Under the pieces are notes generated by a model. It was not told the origin of the DNA. It did not search any database and was given only the letters and a program-made list of their open reading frames with translations. DNA of 64,000 nt from positions 1,178,001-1,242,000 of the forward strand of contig CBDCCP010000002.1 in NCBI GenBank assembly GCA_965214915.1, written 5' to 3'. Positions 8,572-17,383 of the stretch are shown here, piece after piece (the first letter of the stretch is position 1; each line of letters opens with the position of its first letter). The translations under genes and the position numbers were made by a program. The stretch comes from CATQHP01 sp965214915. Its GTDB lineage: Bacteria; Acidobacteriota; Terriglobia; Bryobacterales; UBA6623.

Positions 8572-9561
8572 TTACCAGTCGATGTTCGCGCCGAGACCGC
8601 GGCGGCGGGCGGCGGCGAGGGCCGCTTGCGCCGCGGCCGCGTCCTGGACGGCCAGACCTACGGACTTGAATAAGGTGATGCGCTCGTCCGCGCGGGGTCC
8701 CGGCTCTGCGCCGAGCAGCAGCCCGCCCAGTTCGCAGCGGATGTGCTCGGGCGTTATGAGGCCCTGCTCGATGGGTTGGATGAGGTCTCCGGCCTCTTCG
8801 AACGCGGCCTCTCTCTGATCGACAGCTACGTACGCGCGGAGGACGGTTTCAGCGGGGATTTCGCTGACGTGCGGCAGATACGAGCCTACGGCGTTGATGT
8901 GCGTCCCCGGTTGTAACTCAGCGTCGCGGAAAACCGGAGTCGGGGACGTGGTGGCGGTGCAGACGATATCGGCCGCTGCCAGCGCCTCGCGGGACGACCG
9001 TACCGGCCGCACGTCGCTCGGAAAAGGCGCAACGCCGCCGATCTGCGCCGCCATTTTCTCGGCTTTGCCAGCGGATGGGTTGCAGATCCACAGAGTTTCG
9101 ATCGGACGAACGCAGCAGACCGCCTCGGCCTGGGTCCGCGCCTGCACGCCGCTGCCGAAAACGGCAAGCGCGCGGCTGTCTTTGCGGGCGAGCAGGTCGG
9201 TCGCCAGTCCGCTGACGGCGCCCGTGCGGATAGCGGTCAGCGACCCGCCTTCCAGAAGCGCGGTCGGGATGCCCGTCCGGGGATCGACCGCGAGAACCGC
9301 ACCGTGAATCGTCGGCAGGCCGCGGCCTCGATTGGCCGGGAACACCGAGACGACTTTGATTGCCGTCGTCGGCGCCGCCGGATCGACCAACGCGGCGGGC
9401 ATGACCAGGGTGTTTCCCCGCCCCTCGGACGCAGCCAGCAGCGAGCGCGGCGGCGCCTGGACCCGTCCCTCGGCAAGAGCCGTAAATGCCGCGCGCATAG
9501 CCTCGACCGCCGCCGGCATCGGCAGCGCCGCGGCGACCTCTTGTCCGTTGAGAATCAGCAA
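8572..9561 (-). CDS. Ornithine cyclodeaminase / mu-crystallin family protein
   Basis: About 329 residues when started at the TTG at 9561, giving (M)LILNGQEVAAALPMPAAVEA. This start lies 2 bases after the stop of the upstream transporter gene and has GGAG nine bases before it, so translation is probably coupled. The longer open frame overlaps the transporter and is not coding-like. Family signatures are IKVVSVFPANRGRGLPTIHG, GGSLTAIRTGAVSGLA and the Rossmann loop FGSGVQARTQAEA. The probable reaction is NAD-dependent deamination of an amino acid or reduction of a ketimine. Coupling to an amino-acid-type sodium symporter fits an imported amino-acid substrate. Confidence 0.86.
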   Translation of the reverse strand: MLILNGQEVAAALPMPAAVEAMRAAFTALAEGRVQAPPRSLLAASEGRGNTLVMPAALVDPAAPTTAIKVVSVFPANRGRGLPTIHGAVLAVDPRTGIPTALLEGGSLTAIRTGAVSGLATDLLARKDSRALAVFGSGVQARTQAEAVCCVRPIETLWICNPSAGKAEKMAAQIGGVAPFPSDVRPVRSSREALAAADIVCTATTSPTPVFRDAELQPGTHINAVGSYLPHVSEIPAETVLRAYVAVDQREAAFEEAGDLIQPIEQGLITPEHIRCELGGLLLGAEPGPRADERITLFKSVGLAVQDAAAAQAALAAARRRGLGANIDW

Positions 9562-9563
9562 GC

Positions 9564-11108
9564 TTACGAACTCCGCGAGACCGAGGCGGCGATGCGCCGG
9601 TTGAAGAGGAGCAAGGCCGCCAGCACGATTCCCAATTGGAAAAGCACCGTGCCGACGTTGAAAACGTTTGCCGGATTGAACGGATGGAGCCACCCTGCGG
9701 GATCGTCCTGCCAAGCCTGGTACAGCAGCCAGAGGAAAAGCCCGATTGCCTCGACCGGGACGAGCACGGAGATGATGAAATCCCACCACGAGCCGATGCG
9801 GATGTCGGAGTGCTCGTGATTGAGCCAGGCGCGGCGGAACGGCCGTACGCCCTTGCCGATCACTGCGCAAGCAAAGAAAAGCCCCGACAAGGTCAGCGCC
9901 ATGCTCCAAACCCAATCTTGATTTTCGAGAAATTTCAGTGACAGCGCGGAGGGGGCGCCCAGCAGAAAGCCGCCCGCCGCCGCCGTGCGAATAGCGGTTC
10001 GGCGCTTCATGCCGGAGTCGGTCAACGCGCGGGTCGCGACCTCAACCATTGCCACCAGGCTGGTAAAGGCGGCGACCGCCAGCGCCAGAAAAAATACCGT
10101 CATGAAGAAACGTCCGAAGGCGAGGCTGCGGAAGAGTTGGGGCATCCAGATGAAAGTGATGCCGGAGTTGCCTTCGGAGAAGATCGTCTGCTGCATGAGC
10201 TGCGCGGAAAACGGCGTTCCCGCGCGCACGGCGTCCTCCAGGCCGCCGAGCCCGCGCAGCGATTCAGGGTTGTCCGCGGCCTGCGCGATGAGCGGCGGGA
10301 CGACCGAGAAAACGGTGCAGAGCACCATGACTCCGGCCAGCAAAGAGATGAGGTTATTGGCGCTGGGGAGGATGAAAGCGTTCAGCGCGGTGTCTTCGCG
10401 CTCGCGCTGATAGGCGGCGTAGCAAAGCACCAGGCCCCAGCCGGCGCCGGTGTCCCAGGCATTCTGCGTGAGCGCCTCGATCCAGATACGGGCGTGGGAA
10501 AGCTGGGACCAATCGACGCTGAACAAGTAAGACAGGCCGTCGGCCGCGCCCGGCAAGGTGACGGCCCGCGCAACGAGTATTCCCAGCAGAACGATCAGAG
10601 TCGGCATCAGGACCAGCGCCGCCCGCTCGATCGCGCGCGCGCCGCGGGCCACGACCAAGGCTGCTAGGCCGATCATCAGCGCGTGGGGGACGACAGGCCA
10701 GGCGGAAGCGGTAAAGCGCGCCCAGAACGCGCCGGGAGCCGACTCCGGGATCTCACCGAGGACCGCCGCCAAGGTATAGCGCGCGGTCCATCCGGCGACG
10801 ACGGAGTAATAGCACATGATCCCGGCGGTAACAAAAACGCAGAACGCGCCCATCCAGGCGCGGCGCGGCCCCAGGAAGTCCACGAACGAGCGGACCGGCC
10901 CGGAGCGCGTTTTGCGGCCCATGCCGAATTCGAGCAGAATCAACGGGATCGACCACAGCAGCAAAAAGGCAATCCAGGCGACGAGAAACTCGCCGCCGCC
11001 GTTTTTCGCGGCGATACGGGGAAAGCGCCAGATGTTGCCGGTGCCGACGGCCATGCCCAACATGGCCAGCATCATGCCGAGGCGCGAGCCGAATCGCTCC
11101 TGCTTCAT
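9564..11108 (-). CDS. Sodium-dependent transporter of the NSS (SNF) family
   Basis: A 514-residue membrane protein with the start expected for neurotransmitter:sodium symporters: FGSRLGMMLAMLGMAVGTGN followed by IWRFP, the unwound TM1 region that binds sodium and substrate. About twelve hydrophobic segments follow, including LLLWSIPLILLEFGMGRKTR. It imports an amino acid or related amine with sodium. It is the first gene of a two-gene unit with the ornithine cyclodeaminase-like enzyme, separated by only two bases. Confidence 0.92.
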   Translation of the reverse strand: MKQERFGSRLGMMLAMLGMAVGTGNIWRFPRIAAKNGGGEFLVAWIAFLLLWSIPLILLEFGMGRKTRSGPVRSFVDFLGPRRAWMGAFCVFVTAGIMCYYSVVAGWTARYTLAAVLGEIPESAPGAFWARFTASAWPVVPHALMIGLAALVVARGARAIERAALVLMPTLIVLLGILVARAVTLPGAADGLSYLFSVDWSQLSHARIWIEALTQNAWDTGAGWGLVLCYAAYQREREDTALNAFILPSANNLISLLAGVMVLCTVFSVVPPLIAQAADNPESLRGLGGLEDAVRAGTPFSAQLMQQTIFSEGNSGITFIWMPQLFRSLAFGRFFMTVFFLALAVAAFTSLVAMVEVATRALTDSGMKRRTAIRTAAAGGFLLGAPSALSLKFLENQDWVWSMALTLSGLFFACAVIGKGVRPFRRAWLNHEHSDIRIGSWWDFIISVLVPVEAIGLFLWLLYQAWQDDPAGWLHPFNPANVFNVGTVLFQLGIVLAALLLFNRRIAASVSRSS

Positions 11109-11194
11109 GGGACGTCTTTCATGGGTCGATCAACCAGAGTAGCGCACGGAGCGTATCTCCGCTGCGCCGGTTGGATTGTCCGCTCGGCGGGCGC

Positions 11195-12634
11195 CTAATC
11201 GCGTTTGGCGCGTTCTACCCACGGGACATCGGTAATTTCGCTCCATCCTTGCGCGCCGGCTCCTTGTCCCGGACCGCCGCCGGGAAGCGGAGCTGCTCCG
11301 GGGCGTCTGCCTGCCGGTCCCGGGCGCTGCACGTCGGGCGCGACGGTCGGCGCTCGGGGAATCGAGCGCAGCAGCGCAGCCATTTCCTCGACTACCCCGG
11401 GATGCTTGTCGGCGAGATTGTTCTTCTCGGTCGGATCGTCGAGGATACGGAAAAGATAGGGCTGCTCCGCGGTCTCGCCGCGTCCGCGGTGCTCCATGTA
11501 TTTCCAGCCGTCGTGAAATACGCTGTAGCTGTCGCGCATGCCGATCAGCGTCGGTCCGCGCGCGACCGTCTCGACGTTTTTCAGCGCGGGCCACATGTTG
11601 TGCCCGTCGAGTTTCTTGGGCGGATTCCAATCGATTCCCAGCGCTGCGGTCAAGGTGGGCAGCCAATCGATCGCGGTAATCTGCTGCGTGAACTTGGCCG
11701 GCTCGAGTTGCGCGGGCCAATGAATCAGCGCCGGCACGCGAATGCCGCCTTCGAAAGAGCCTCCCTTGCCGCCGCGCAGAGGAGCGTTGTCGGCGCCGAA
11801 GCGGGCTGCGCCGCCGTTGTCGCTGGCCCAGACGACGATCGTGTCGTCGGCCATTCCCTCGGCTTCGAGCGCTGCGAGAACGATGCCGACCGCGTCATCC
11901 ATGGCCTCGACCATGGCGGCGTAGATGCGGCGGTTGCGGTTGGCGATGCCGGCATAGCCGTCGATGTACCTCCGGGGCGCTTGCAGCGGCGCGTGGGGAG
12001 CGTTGAAAGGGACGTAGAGAAACGTCGGCTTGGACTTGTCGCGTTCGCGGAGATTGCGCGCCGCTTCGGCGGCAATGAGCTCGGTGGCGTAGCCTTTCTC
12101 GCGAACCGCCTTGCCGTTGCGGTTCCAATCGAGTCCGCCGCTCCAGATGTGGGTGTTGTAATCGACGGCCGGCCCCAGGTGGCCGTACCAACGGTCGAAG
12201 CCTCTGGCCGTCGGGAAATAATCGATGCGTTCGAGTCCGAGATGCCACTTGCCGGCGAGCATCGTTTCGTAACCGGCGTCTTGGAGGATCTGCGACAGGA
12301 AGCGCTCGGCCAGCGGGACGCCGTTCCGGGTTTCGATCGGACGGTCGACGCCCATACGGATGGGCGAGCGCCCCGTCATGAACGCCGCGCGGGTGGGGCT
12401 GCAAACAGGGAAAACGTAGTAGCGGTCGAGTTCGACGCCTTCCCTTGCCAGGCGGTCGATGTGGGGCGTGCGGGTTTCGCTGCCGTGATAGCCGACGTCG
12501 TTCCAGCCGAGATCGTCGGCCATGAAAAAAACGACGTTGGCCGCGGCCTCCAAGCTCGATGCGGCCGGTAAAAACACGGCCGCGAGGGCAATGAAAAAAG
12601 CGAGCGGAAGCCTTGTTTTCCTGCGTAACGACAT
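11195..12634 (-). CDS. Arylsulfatase (formylglycine sulfatase), secreted
   Basis: A 479-residue sulfatase. The start at 12634 (MSLRRKTRLPLAFFIALAAV) gives a signal peptide; the longer frame reads into the neighbouring sulfatase. All metal and catalytic features are present: FMADDLGWNDVGYHG near residue 38, the CSPTRAAFMTG formylglycine signature with Cys78, GKWHLG and ASDNGG. It removes sulfate esters from carbohydrates or aryl substrates in the periplasm or outside the cell, after maturation by a formylglycine-generating enzyme that is not in this window. It is a tandem paralog of the upstream sulfatase, 19 bp away, and shares a Pro/Gly/Arg-rich C-terminal extension ending in a WVERAKRD type motif. 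Confidence 0.93.
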   Translation of the reverse strand: MSLRRKTRLPLAFFIALAAVFLPAASSLEAAANVVFFMADDLGWNDVGYHGSETRTPHIDRLAREGVELDRYYVFPVCSPTRAAFMTGRSPIRMGVDRPIETRNGVPLAERFLSQILQDAGYETMLAGKWHLGLERIDYFPTARGFDRWYGHLGPAVDYNTHIWSGGLDWNRNGKAVREKGYATELIAAEAARNLRERDKSKPTFLYVPFNAPHAPLQAPRRYIDGYAGIANRNRRIYAAMVEAMDDAVGIVLAALEAEGMADDTIVVWASDNGGAARFGADNAPLRGGKGGSFEGGIRVPALIHWPAQLEPAKFTQQITAIDWLPTLTAALGIDWNPPKKLDGHNMWPALKNVETVARGPTLIGMRDSYSVFHDGWKYMEHRGRGETAEQPYLFRILDDPTEKNNLADKHPGVVEEMAALLRSIPRAPTVAPDVQRPGPAGRRPGAAPLPGGGPGQGAGAQGWSEITDVPWVERAKRD

Positions 12635-12653
12635 GTGTTTCAATGTCCTGCCG

Positions 12654-14063
12654 CTAGTCGCGGCTTGCGGCCTCGACCCAAGGGGCGCGGGTTTCTTCCG
12701 GCCAGCCCTCGCGGGGATTGCGGCCTCCGGGACCCCGGCGGCCTTTCTTTCTAGCGGCATTTTTACCGCGGGCTCCGCCGGGGCGGTCCGCGGGGACGAC
12801 GTCCCGGCTCACGGAAGGCGGGCGCGGAACGGCTCGAATCGCGGCGAGGAGTTGCTTGGCCAAGTCGGGCTTTTCGTCGATGAAGTCGTGTTCTTCGTTG
12901 GGGTCGTCCTCGATGCGGAACAGATGGGTCGTTGTCTCCGTACTGTTGCGGGATGTATATTCGACGAATTTCCAGCCGTTCCGGAATATGGCGTAATTGC
13001 CGTCCACGCCGATAATCGTGTCGCCGCGGGCGGGTTCCGCGCCGGTTTCGAGCGCGGCCCACATATCGACGCCGTCGAAATTCTTGGCATTCCGGGGCTT
13101 GACGTCGACGGCGGTCGTCAGCGTCTGGAACCAATCGTGGGCGGTGATCTGCCGCGTGAACTTGCGCCCCTCCGGGACGCCGCTCCGGTAGATCGTTCCG
13201 GGCACGCGGATGCCGCCTTCGAACACATTTCCCTTGCCTCCGCGCAAGGGGCTGTTGTCGGCCCCTGCACGTTCGTTGCCGCCGTTGTCGCTTACCCAGA
13301 CGACGACGGTGTCCTTGTCGAGTCCCTCGGTGCGCAGGGTATCGAGTATTGCGCCGACGCCGTCGTCAACGGCGCTGACCATAGCGGCAAAATGCTTGCG
13401 GTTCCCGTCGGCGGCGCCTGCATAGCGGTCGAGATATTTGTCGGTCGCCTGCAAGGGCGTGTGCGGAGCGTTGAAAGCGACGTACAGGAACATCGGCTTC
13501 GATTTGTCGCGGCCCTCGATGAGGGAGACGGCTTCGCGGACGATGAGTTCGGTGGAGTAGCCTTCCTGGCGAATCGCTTCCCCGTTGCGGTGCCAGTCCA
13601 GCCCGCCGTTCCAGATGTGAGTGAAGTAATCGACGGCGGGGCCGAGATGCCCGTGGGAACGGTCGAAGCCGCGGTTGTAGGGGTGGGAGGCTTTTCGCTC
13701 CAGCCCGAGGTGCCACTTGCCGGTCATGAAGGTCTGGTAGCCGGCGGCGCGCAGTGTTTCAGGCAGGAGATGCTCGTCGAGCGGCAGGCCGCCGTTGGGG
13801 CCTATCGGGCTGTCGATGCCCATGCGGATCGGCGTGCGGCCGGTCATGAGGGCGGCGCGCGTCGGGCTGCACAGCGGGTAGGCGTAGTAGCGGTCGAGCT
13901 CGACGCCTTTGCGGACCAGCGCGTCGATGTTGGGCGTTGCAATCTCGCTTCCGTGATAGCCGACATCGTTCCAGCCGAGATCGTCCGCGATCATGAACAG
14001 AATGTTGGTCTTGGCGCACAAGATCCCCGGCAGCGCCGCCGCCAGGAAAATTCGTAACAGCAA
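12654..14063 (-). CDS. Arylsulfatase (formylglycine sulfatase), secreted
   Basis: A 469-residue sulfatase with a short signal peptide (MLLRIFLAAALPGILCA). Active-site motifs are intact: FMIADDLGWNDVGYHG, CSPTRAALMTG with Cys65, GKWHLG, HLGPAVDYFTHIWNGGLDWH and WVSDNGGN. It is colinear with the downstream sulfatase over its full length, so the two arose by tandem duplication. The C-terminal 40 residues are Arg/Gly/Lys-rich and end in WVEAASRD, again like its neighbour. It is 21 bp downstream of the YHYH gene, so a three-gene transcript is likely. The target is probably a sulfated polysaccharide or glycan. Confidence 0.93.
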   Translation of the reverse strand: MLLRIFLAAALPGILCAKTNILFMIADDLGWNDVGYHGSEIATPNIDALVRKGVELDRYYAYPLCSPTRAALMTGRTPIRMGIDSPIGPNGGLPLDEHLLPETLRAAGYQTFMTGKWHLGLERKASHPYNRGFDRSHGHLGPAVDYFTHIWNGGLDWHRNGEAIRQEGYSTELIVREAVSLIEGRDKSKPMFLYVAFNAPHTPLQATDKYLDRYAGAADGNRKHFAAMVSAVDDGVGAILDTLRTEGLDKDTVVVWVSDNGGNERAGADNSPLRGGKGNVFEGGIRVPGTIYRSGVPEGRKFTRQITAHDWFQTLTTAVDVKPRNAKNFDGVDMWAALETGAEPARGDTIIGVDGNYAIFRNGWKFVEYTSRNSTETTTHLFRIEDDPNEEHDFIDEKPDLAKQLLAAIRAVPRPPSVSRDVVPADRPGGARGKNAARKKGRRGPGGRNPREGWPEETRAPWVEAASRD

Positions 14064-14084
14064 TGTTTCCTCCTTCGAATGCGG

Positions 14085-15314
14085 TCAAGGTTGCGGCCGC
14101 CCCTGTATTTGATCCACCAAACGATGAACGGCGTCGGGATGGCAGAGCAGGTAGCCTTCGGGCGTGGTGGTGCAGCCCGGACGGTGGCCCTTGTAGGCCA
14201 AAGGCGTCGGGATTTGTTGTTCCAGCGCGTGGCGCAGGACCTTTTCGTTCAGGTGCAGTTTCTTGGCGGCCGCCGCGAAATCGAACGAGGCGTTTTCGGG
14301 ATCGCGCAGGTATGCCCGCAGCGCTTCCCGGTCGATGACCGCGGCCAAGTCTTCTTCGGTAACAGCCAGACGCACGGCAGCTGAGGAAAGATCGCCCGGT
14401 CGGACGCGCGGCCCGCGGCGGCCTCCGGGCGGCGGGCCGCCGCGGCGTCCGGCGCCCGGTCCGCCCGGAGGTCCCGGGGGCCCTCCCGGACGCGGGCGAC
14501 GGGCGCGGCTCGACCGCGGCCGTTCAGGCAGGTTGGGCTTGCCGGCGTAGCAGCCCAAGATATAAGGGAACGTCGCGGTGGCGTGATAGTGGTAATCGCC
14601 TTCAGGTCCGCTGTGGCCGTTACAGCGGTCGAGGAATTGCCGTTCTTGCTTTTCGACGAACGTGTAGGCTTGCCAAGCGTTGACGGTCGGGTCGCCGGTC
14701 ATTTCCCACGAGCTCTCGTAGCGGATGACCTCGCTGCAATCCTTGTCGGCGCAACCGAGCGGGCCGCGGATCGGAAAGCCGTCGAGCGCGTAGCCCAGTA
14801 CCGGAGACGGCGCTCCTTCCTTCACGCCGTCGGTGAGACAGGGTTGATTGAGCGCGTGGTAGTGGTACTGATCGGCGGTGTGGCCCATGCACTCGTCCAT
14901 GATGGCGTTGAAGATCGGGTCGCCGAAGCGCTCGACCGCGGGCACGGGGCCTTCGTTGGGTCCGTAGAGGGCGATTCCGTTGACCGCTACGCCGGTCGAA
15001 CCGAGGAAAGGGATTGAGGTGGGCTCCTCCGCAAGCTGCGGGCGGCGGGGCAGGCGGAACTCGTTTTTCTGCTCAACCAAAGGGTTCGGAGTGATCTGGA
15101 CGAACTCGTAGTGGGGGATGCCGTTGGAGCGGATGATGAACTCATCGCCTTCGCAGGCGCCTTCGACGCTCGGTTTTGCATATTGCTCGCCGGCGCCCTC
15201 GAACTTGGAAACGTCGAGGAGATGGCGGGCCGAACCGCAATCGGAATCGGGCTGAGCGGTCAGTACCGAGGCCGACGTCAACAGCAGGCCGGCGGCAAGC
15301 GGAATGCGTAGCAT
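14085..15314 (-). CDS. Secreted YHYH-domain protein with Pro/Gly/Arg linker
   Basis: A 409-residue exported protein; the start at 15314 (MLRIPLAAGLLLTSASVLTA) gives a signal peptide. The YHYH domain is seen as MDECMGHTADQYHYHALNQP and, later, GPEGDYHYHATATFPYILGC. The histidines in such repeats are thought to bind metal. Between the domain and the C-terminal 100 residues there is a collagen-like stretch of Gly-Pro and Arg-Arg-Gly units near residues 285-320. The final segment looks helical and has no family I can name. It lies upstream of the two tandem sulfatases on the same strand and may assist in polysaccharide or metal handling outside the cell. Confidence 0.78.
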   Translation of the reverse strand: MLRIPLAAGLLLTSASVLTAQPDSDCGSARHLLDVSKFEGAGEQYAKPSVEGACEGDEFIIRSNGIPHYEFVQITPNPLVEQKNEFRLPRRPQLAEEPTSIPFLGSTGVAVNGIALYGPNEGPVPAVERFGDPIFNAIMDECMGHTADQYHYHALNQPCLTDGVKEGAPSPVLGYALDGFPIRGPLGCADKDCSEVIRYESSWEMTGDPTVNAWQAYTFVEKQERQFLDRCNGHSGPEGDYHYHATATFPYILGCYAGKPNLPERPRSSRARRPRPGGPPGPPGGPGAGRRGGPPPGGRRGPRVRPGDLSSAAVRLAVTEEDLAAVIDREALRAYLRDPENASFDFAAAAKKLHLNEKVLRHALEQQIPTPLAYKGHRPGCTTTPEGYLLCHPDAVHRLVDQIQGRPQP

Positions 15315-15387
15315 GAACTTGGAGACGCCGGCAGGGGTACAGAGGTTTCTCCGCGTGTTTCGGTCGGGAACGGGCGGAACCGCCTGC

Positions 15388-15615
15388 TCAATCGTCCAAG
15401 TCAAGGGAGCTCTTGACCTCAGCGGCGGAGCAAGTCTTCTCCGCGCCCTTCCGGAAGCGTTCCAATACATCGGCGGCGCGGTAGTAATCCTTCACGTCTT
15501 CAAGGCTGCGTTCGATCATTTCAGGCAAATAGAAAGTCTTGGTGCGCCCGGTCTGCGATACCAGCAAATCGAGCTGTTGCTCGGTTTCGGGATGAAGTCA
15601 AATCGACGTCGCCAT
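15388..15615 (-). pseudogene. RelB/StbD-type antitoxin remnant with in-frame TGA
   Basis: Reading from the ATG at 15615 gives MATSI, a TGA stop as codon 6, then LHPETEQQLDLLVSQTGR, TKTFYLPEMIERSLEDVKDY and so on to a natural stop at 15388. This is a full-length ribbon-helix-helix antitoxin of about 75 residues. Relatives normally have Arg at codon 6, and CGA to TGA is a single transition. No toxin gene follows; the next sequence leads straight into the YHYH gene. I call it a decayed orphan antitoxin. A later start cannot restore the DNA-binding strand. Stop-codon suppression is possible but unsupported. Confidence 0.7.
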
Positions 15616-15635
15616 GCCACAAATTCCGCGGGCCG

Positions 15636-16484
15636 CTAAGCCTGAACCGTGTTCTCCAAAATGCCGATGCCGCTGATTTCGACTTCGACCTTGTCGCCGG
15701 CTTTCATGGCGCTCGTGGTGCCGGGCGTGCCGGTGAAAATGGCGTCGCCGGGTTCGAGCGTGACATGTTGGCTGATGAAGCTGACGATGGCCGGCGGCCC
15801 GAACACCAGGTCACTGATTTTCTGCTGCTGCTTGACTGCGCCGTTCAGGCGCAACTCGATCTGCTGGGCGTTGTAGTCCAGACCGACGGCGATGGACGGC
15901 CCCATCGGCCCGAAGGTGTCGCAGCCCTTGCCCCGCCACCACTGCATGTCTTGGTCGTTGTCGATCGAGCCGCTCTGCCAGTTGCGCTCGGAAACGTCGT
16001 TGCCGCAGGTGTAGCCGAGGATATAGCTTTCGGCGTCGGCCTCGGAGACCCGACGGGCGAGCTTGCCCATAACGATTACGAATTCCGCCTCGTAGTGCAG
16101 ATCTTTCGACCCCGGCGGGACGATGATCGGCCCGAAGGGGTCTTGCAGCGCCGTGGTGGGCTTGTAGAAGATTTCGGGGCGGGTCGGCGCCGGGCGGTTG
16201 CCGATGTGACTCCTGTAATTGAGTCCGACGGCAAAAACCTTGGGGCTTTTGACCGGATAGCGGAGCGTCACGTCGGCCAGGTTCACCTTGCCGCCGCGGC
16301 GTTTGCGGCTGCCCAGGACGCTGCCGTCGAGGGGGTAGATGACATCGCCTTCGAGTTCGCCGTAGTGCGTGACTTTGCCCTCGGTGTAGCGAACGTATTG
16401 GGTCGCGCCGGACTGAGCGCGCAGGCCGGGGAGCGCGAGCGCCGCGCCTGTGGCGGCTAGAAATCCACGTCGAGTCGTATTCAT
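15636..16484 (-). CDS. Fumarylacetoacetate hydrolase family protein, Tat-exported
   Basis: About 282 residues starting MNTTRRGFLAATGAALALPG, a clear Tat signal, with AAAGGAG upstream of the start at 16484. The FAH fold is recognised from FAVGLNYRSHIGNRP, EIFYKPTTALQDPFGPI, the metal-binding EAEFVIVMGK region, YTCGNDVSERNWQ and IFTGTPGTTSAMKAGD. The family hydrolyses, hydrates or decarboxylates oxo-acids such as 2-keto-3-deoxy sugar acids and fumarylpyruvate. Export of an FAH enzyme is unusual in most phyla but seen in acidobacteria and planctomycetes. It is followed on the same strand by the decayed antitoxin. Confidence 0.87.
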   Translation of the reverse strand: MNTTRRGFLAATGAALALPGLRAQSGATQYVRYTEGKVTHYGELEGDVIYPLDGSVLGSRKRRGGKVNLADVTLRYPVKSPKVFAVGLNYRSHIGNRPAPTRPEIFYKPTTALQDPFGPIIVPPGSKDLHYEAEFVIVMGKLARRVSEADAESYILGYTCGNDVSERNWQSGSIDNDQDMQWWRGKGCDTFGPMGPSIAVGLDYNAQQIELRLNGAVKQQQKISDLVFGPPAIVSFISQHVTLEPGDAIFTGTPGTTSAMKAGDKVEVEISGIGILENTVQA

Positions 16485-16566
16485 CGGTTTTGCTCCTTTG
16501 CAAGTTTTGGGGTTGCGCATACAGATGATAGCGCTTTGTCTGCGTACGGCGCGCGGTGAACCCTCT

Positions 16567-17370
16567 TCAAGGTTGGTGGCCTTCTTCAGAAACCTGAACG
16601 GTCAAACCGTTCAAGTCCTCGAAATAAACGCGGTCCGCGCGCCGCCGGGCCTGAATGCCATGCACGGCCAGTTTGGCGATCACTTTCTCCGGCTCGTAGT
16701 CGTTCACCGAGAAGCAGAAGTGCGCGGCGCCTCCGGGATTGGCGTTTCGGAACAGCGCAAGAAAATTGCCGCCCAGGCCGAGAAACGCTGAATTGCCGCT
16801 GCGCTGAATGAGCGGCAAGCCCATCAGCCCCTGATACCAATCGACCGAGCGGCCGACATCGCTGACGCGCAGAGCGACGTGGTTCACGTCGACCGCGTGG
16901 AGGATGGAATCCGGGTTGGGGTCCTTGCGCAGCGCCTCGGCGACCTGATCCTCCCGGCGCATTGTCTCGGAAAGATGGTTCTGGTTGCCGTCGGGGTCGA
17001 GACAGGCCCAGATATTCGGGGCGCGCTCGAACGGTTCGTAGCCGTGCCGTTTCAGGATATCGCCCGCGCCGGGCTCGTCGAGGCCGTCGACGCCGGGAGA
17101 AAAATGGTTGAGGCCGGGCTCGTCTCCCTGGAACAACGCGAGGTAGTTGCGCTGAAGACCGCGCATCTGTCCCCGTTCGCCCATGTCGCGAATGACCCGC
17201 GCGCCCAAAAGCTTGGCGTAATACTCGCCGGCCTTCTTCACGTCCGGGACGGTCAGCGACAAATGATTGATCGATGTAGCCTGGAACAGTCCCGCGGCGG
17301 CCTTGAGATTCCCGGCGGCGGCCGCGAAGCCCGCCGCGGCGCCCCAGAATTGCCTTCGCGTAGTTTTCAT
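16567..17370 (-). CDS. Two-domain VOC (glyoxalase-like) protein, exported
   Basis: A 267-residue protein with a Tat-like signal (MKTTRRQFWGAAAGFAAAAG). Two vicinal-oxygen-chelate modules follow: the first from SINHLSLTVPDVKKAGEYYA, the second from DVNHVALRVSDVGRSVDWYQ. Paired modules form one metal site in extradiol dioxygenases and glyoxalases. Candidate ligands are the His of each NHLSL/NHVAL start and later Glu/His residues, but the reaction cannot be assigned. It lies just downstream of the SSS symporter on the same strand. Confidence 0.84.
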   Translation of the reverse strand: MKTTRRQFWGAAAGFAAAAGNLKAAAGLFQATSINHLSLTVPDVKKAGEYYAKLLGARVIRDMGERGQMRGLQRNYLALFQGDEPGLNHFSPGVDGLDEPGAGDILKRHGYEPFERAPNIWACLDPDGNQNHLSETMRREDQVAEALRKDPNPDSILHAVDVNHVALRVSDVGRSVDWYQGLMGLPLIQRSGNSAFLGLGGNFLALFRNANPGGAAHFCFSVNDYEPEKVIAKLAVHGIQARRRADRVYFEDLNGLTVQVSEEGHQP

Positions 17371-17383
17371 TTGCGTATTCCTC

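Noticed and set aside
12522..14057. Long plus-strand frame over the tandem sulfatases
   Set aside because: Shadow of two well-supported sulfatase genes.
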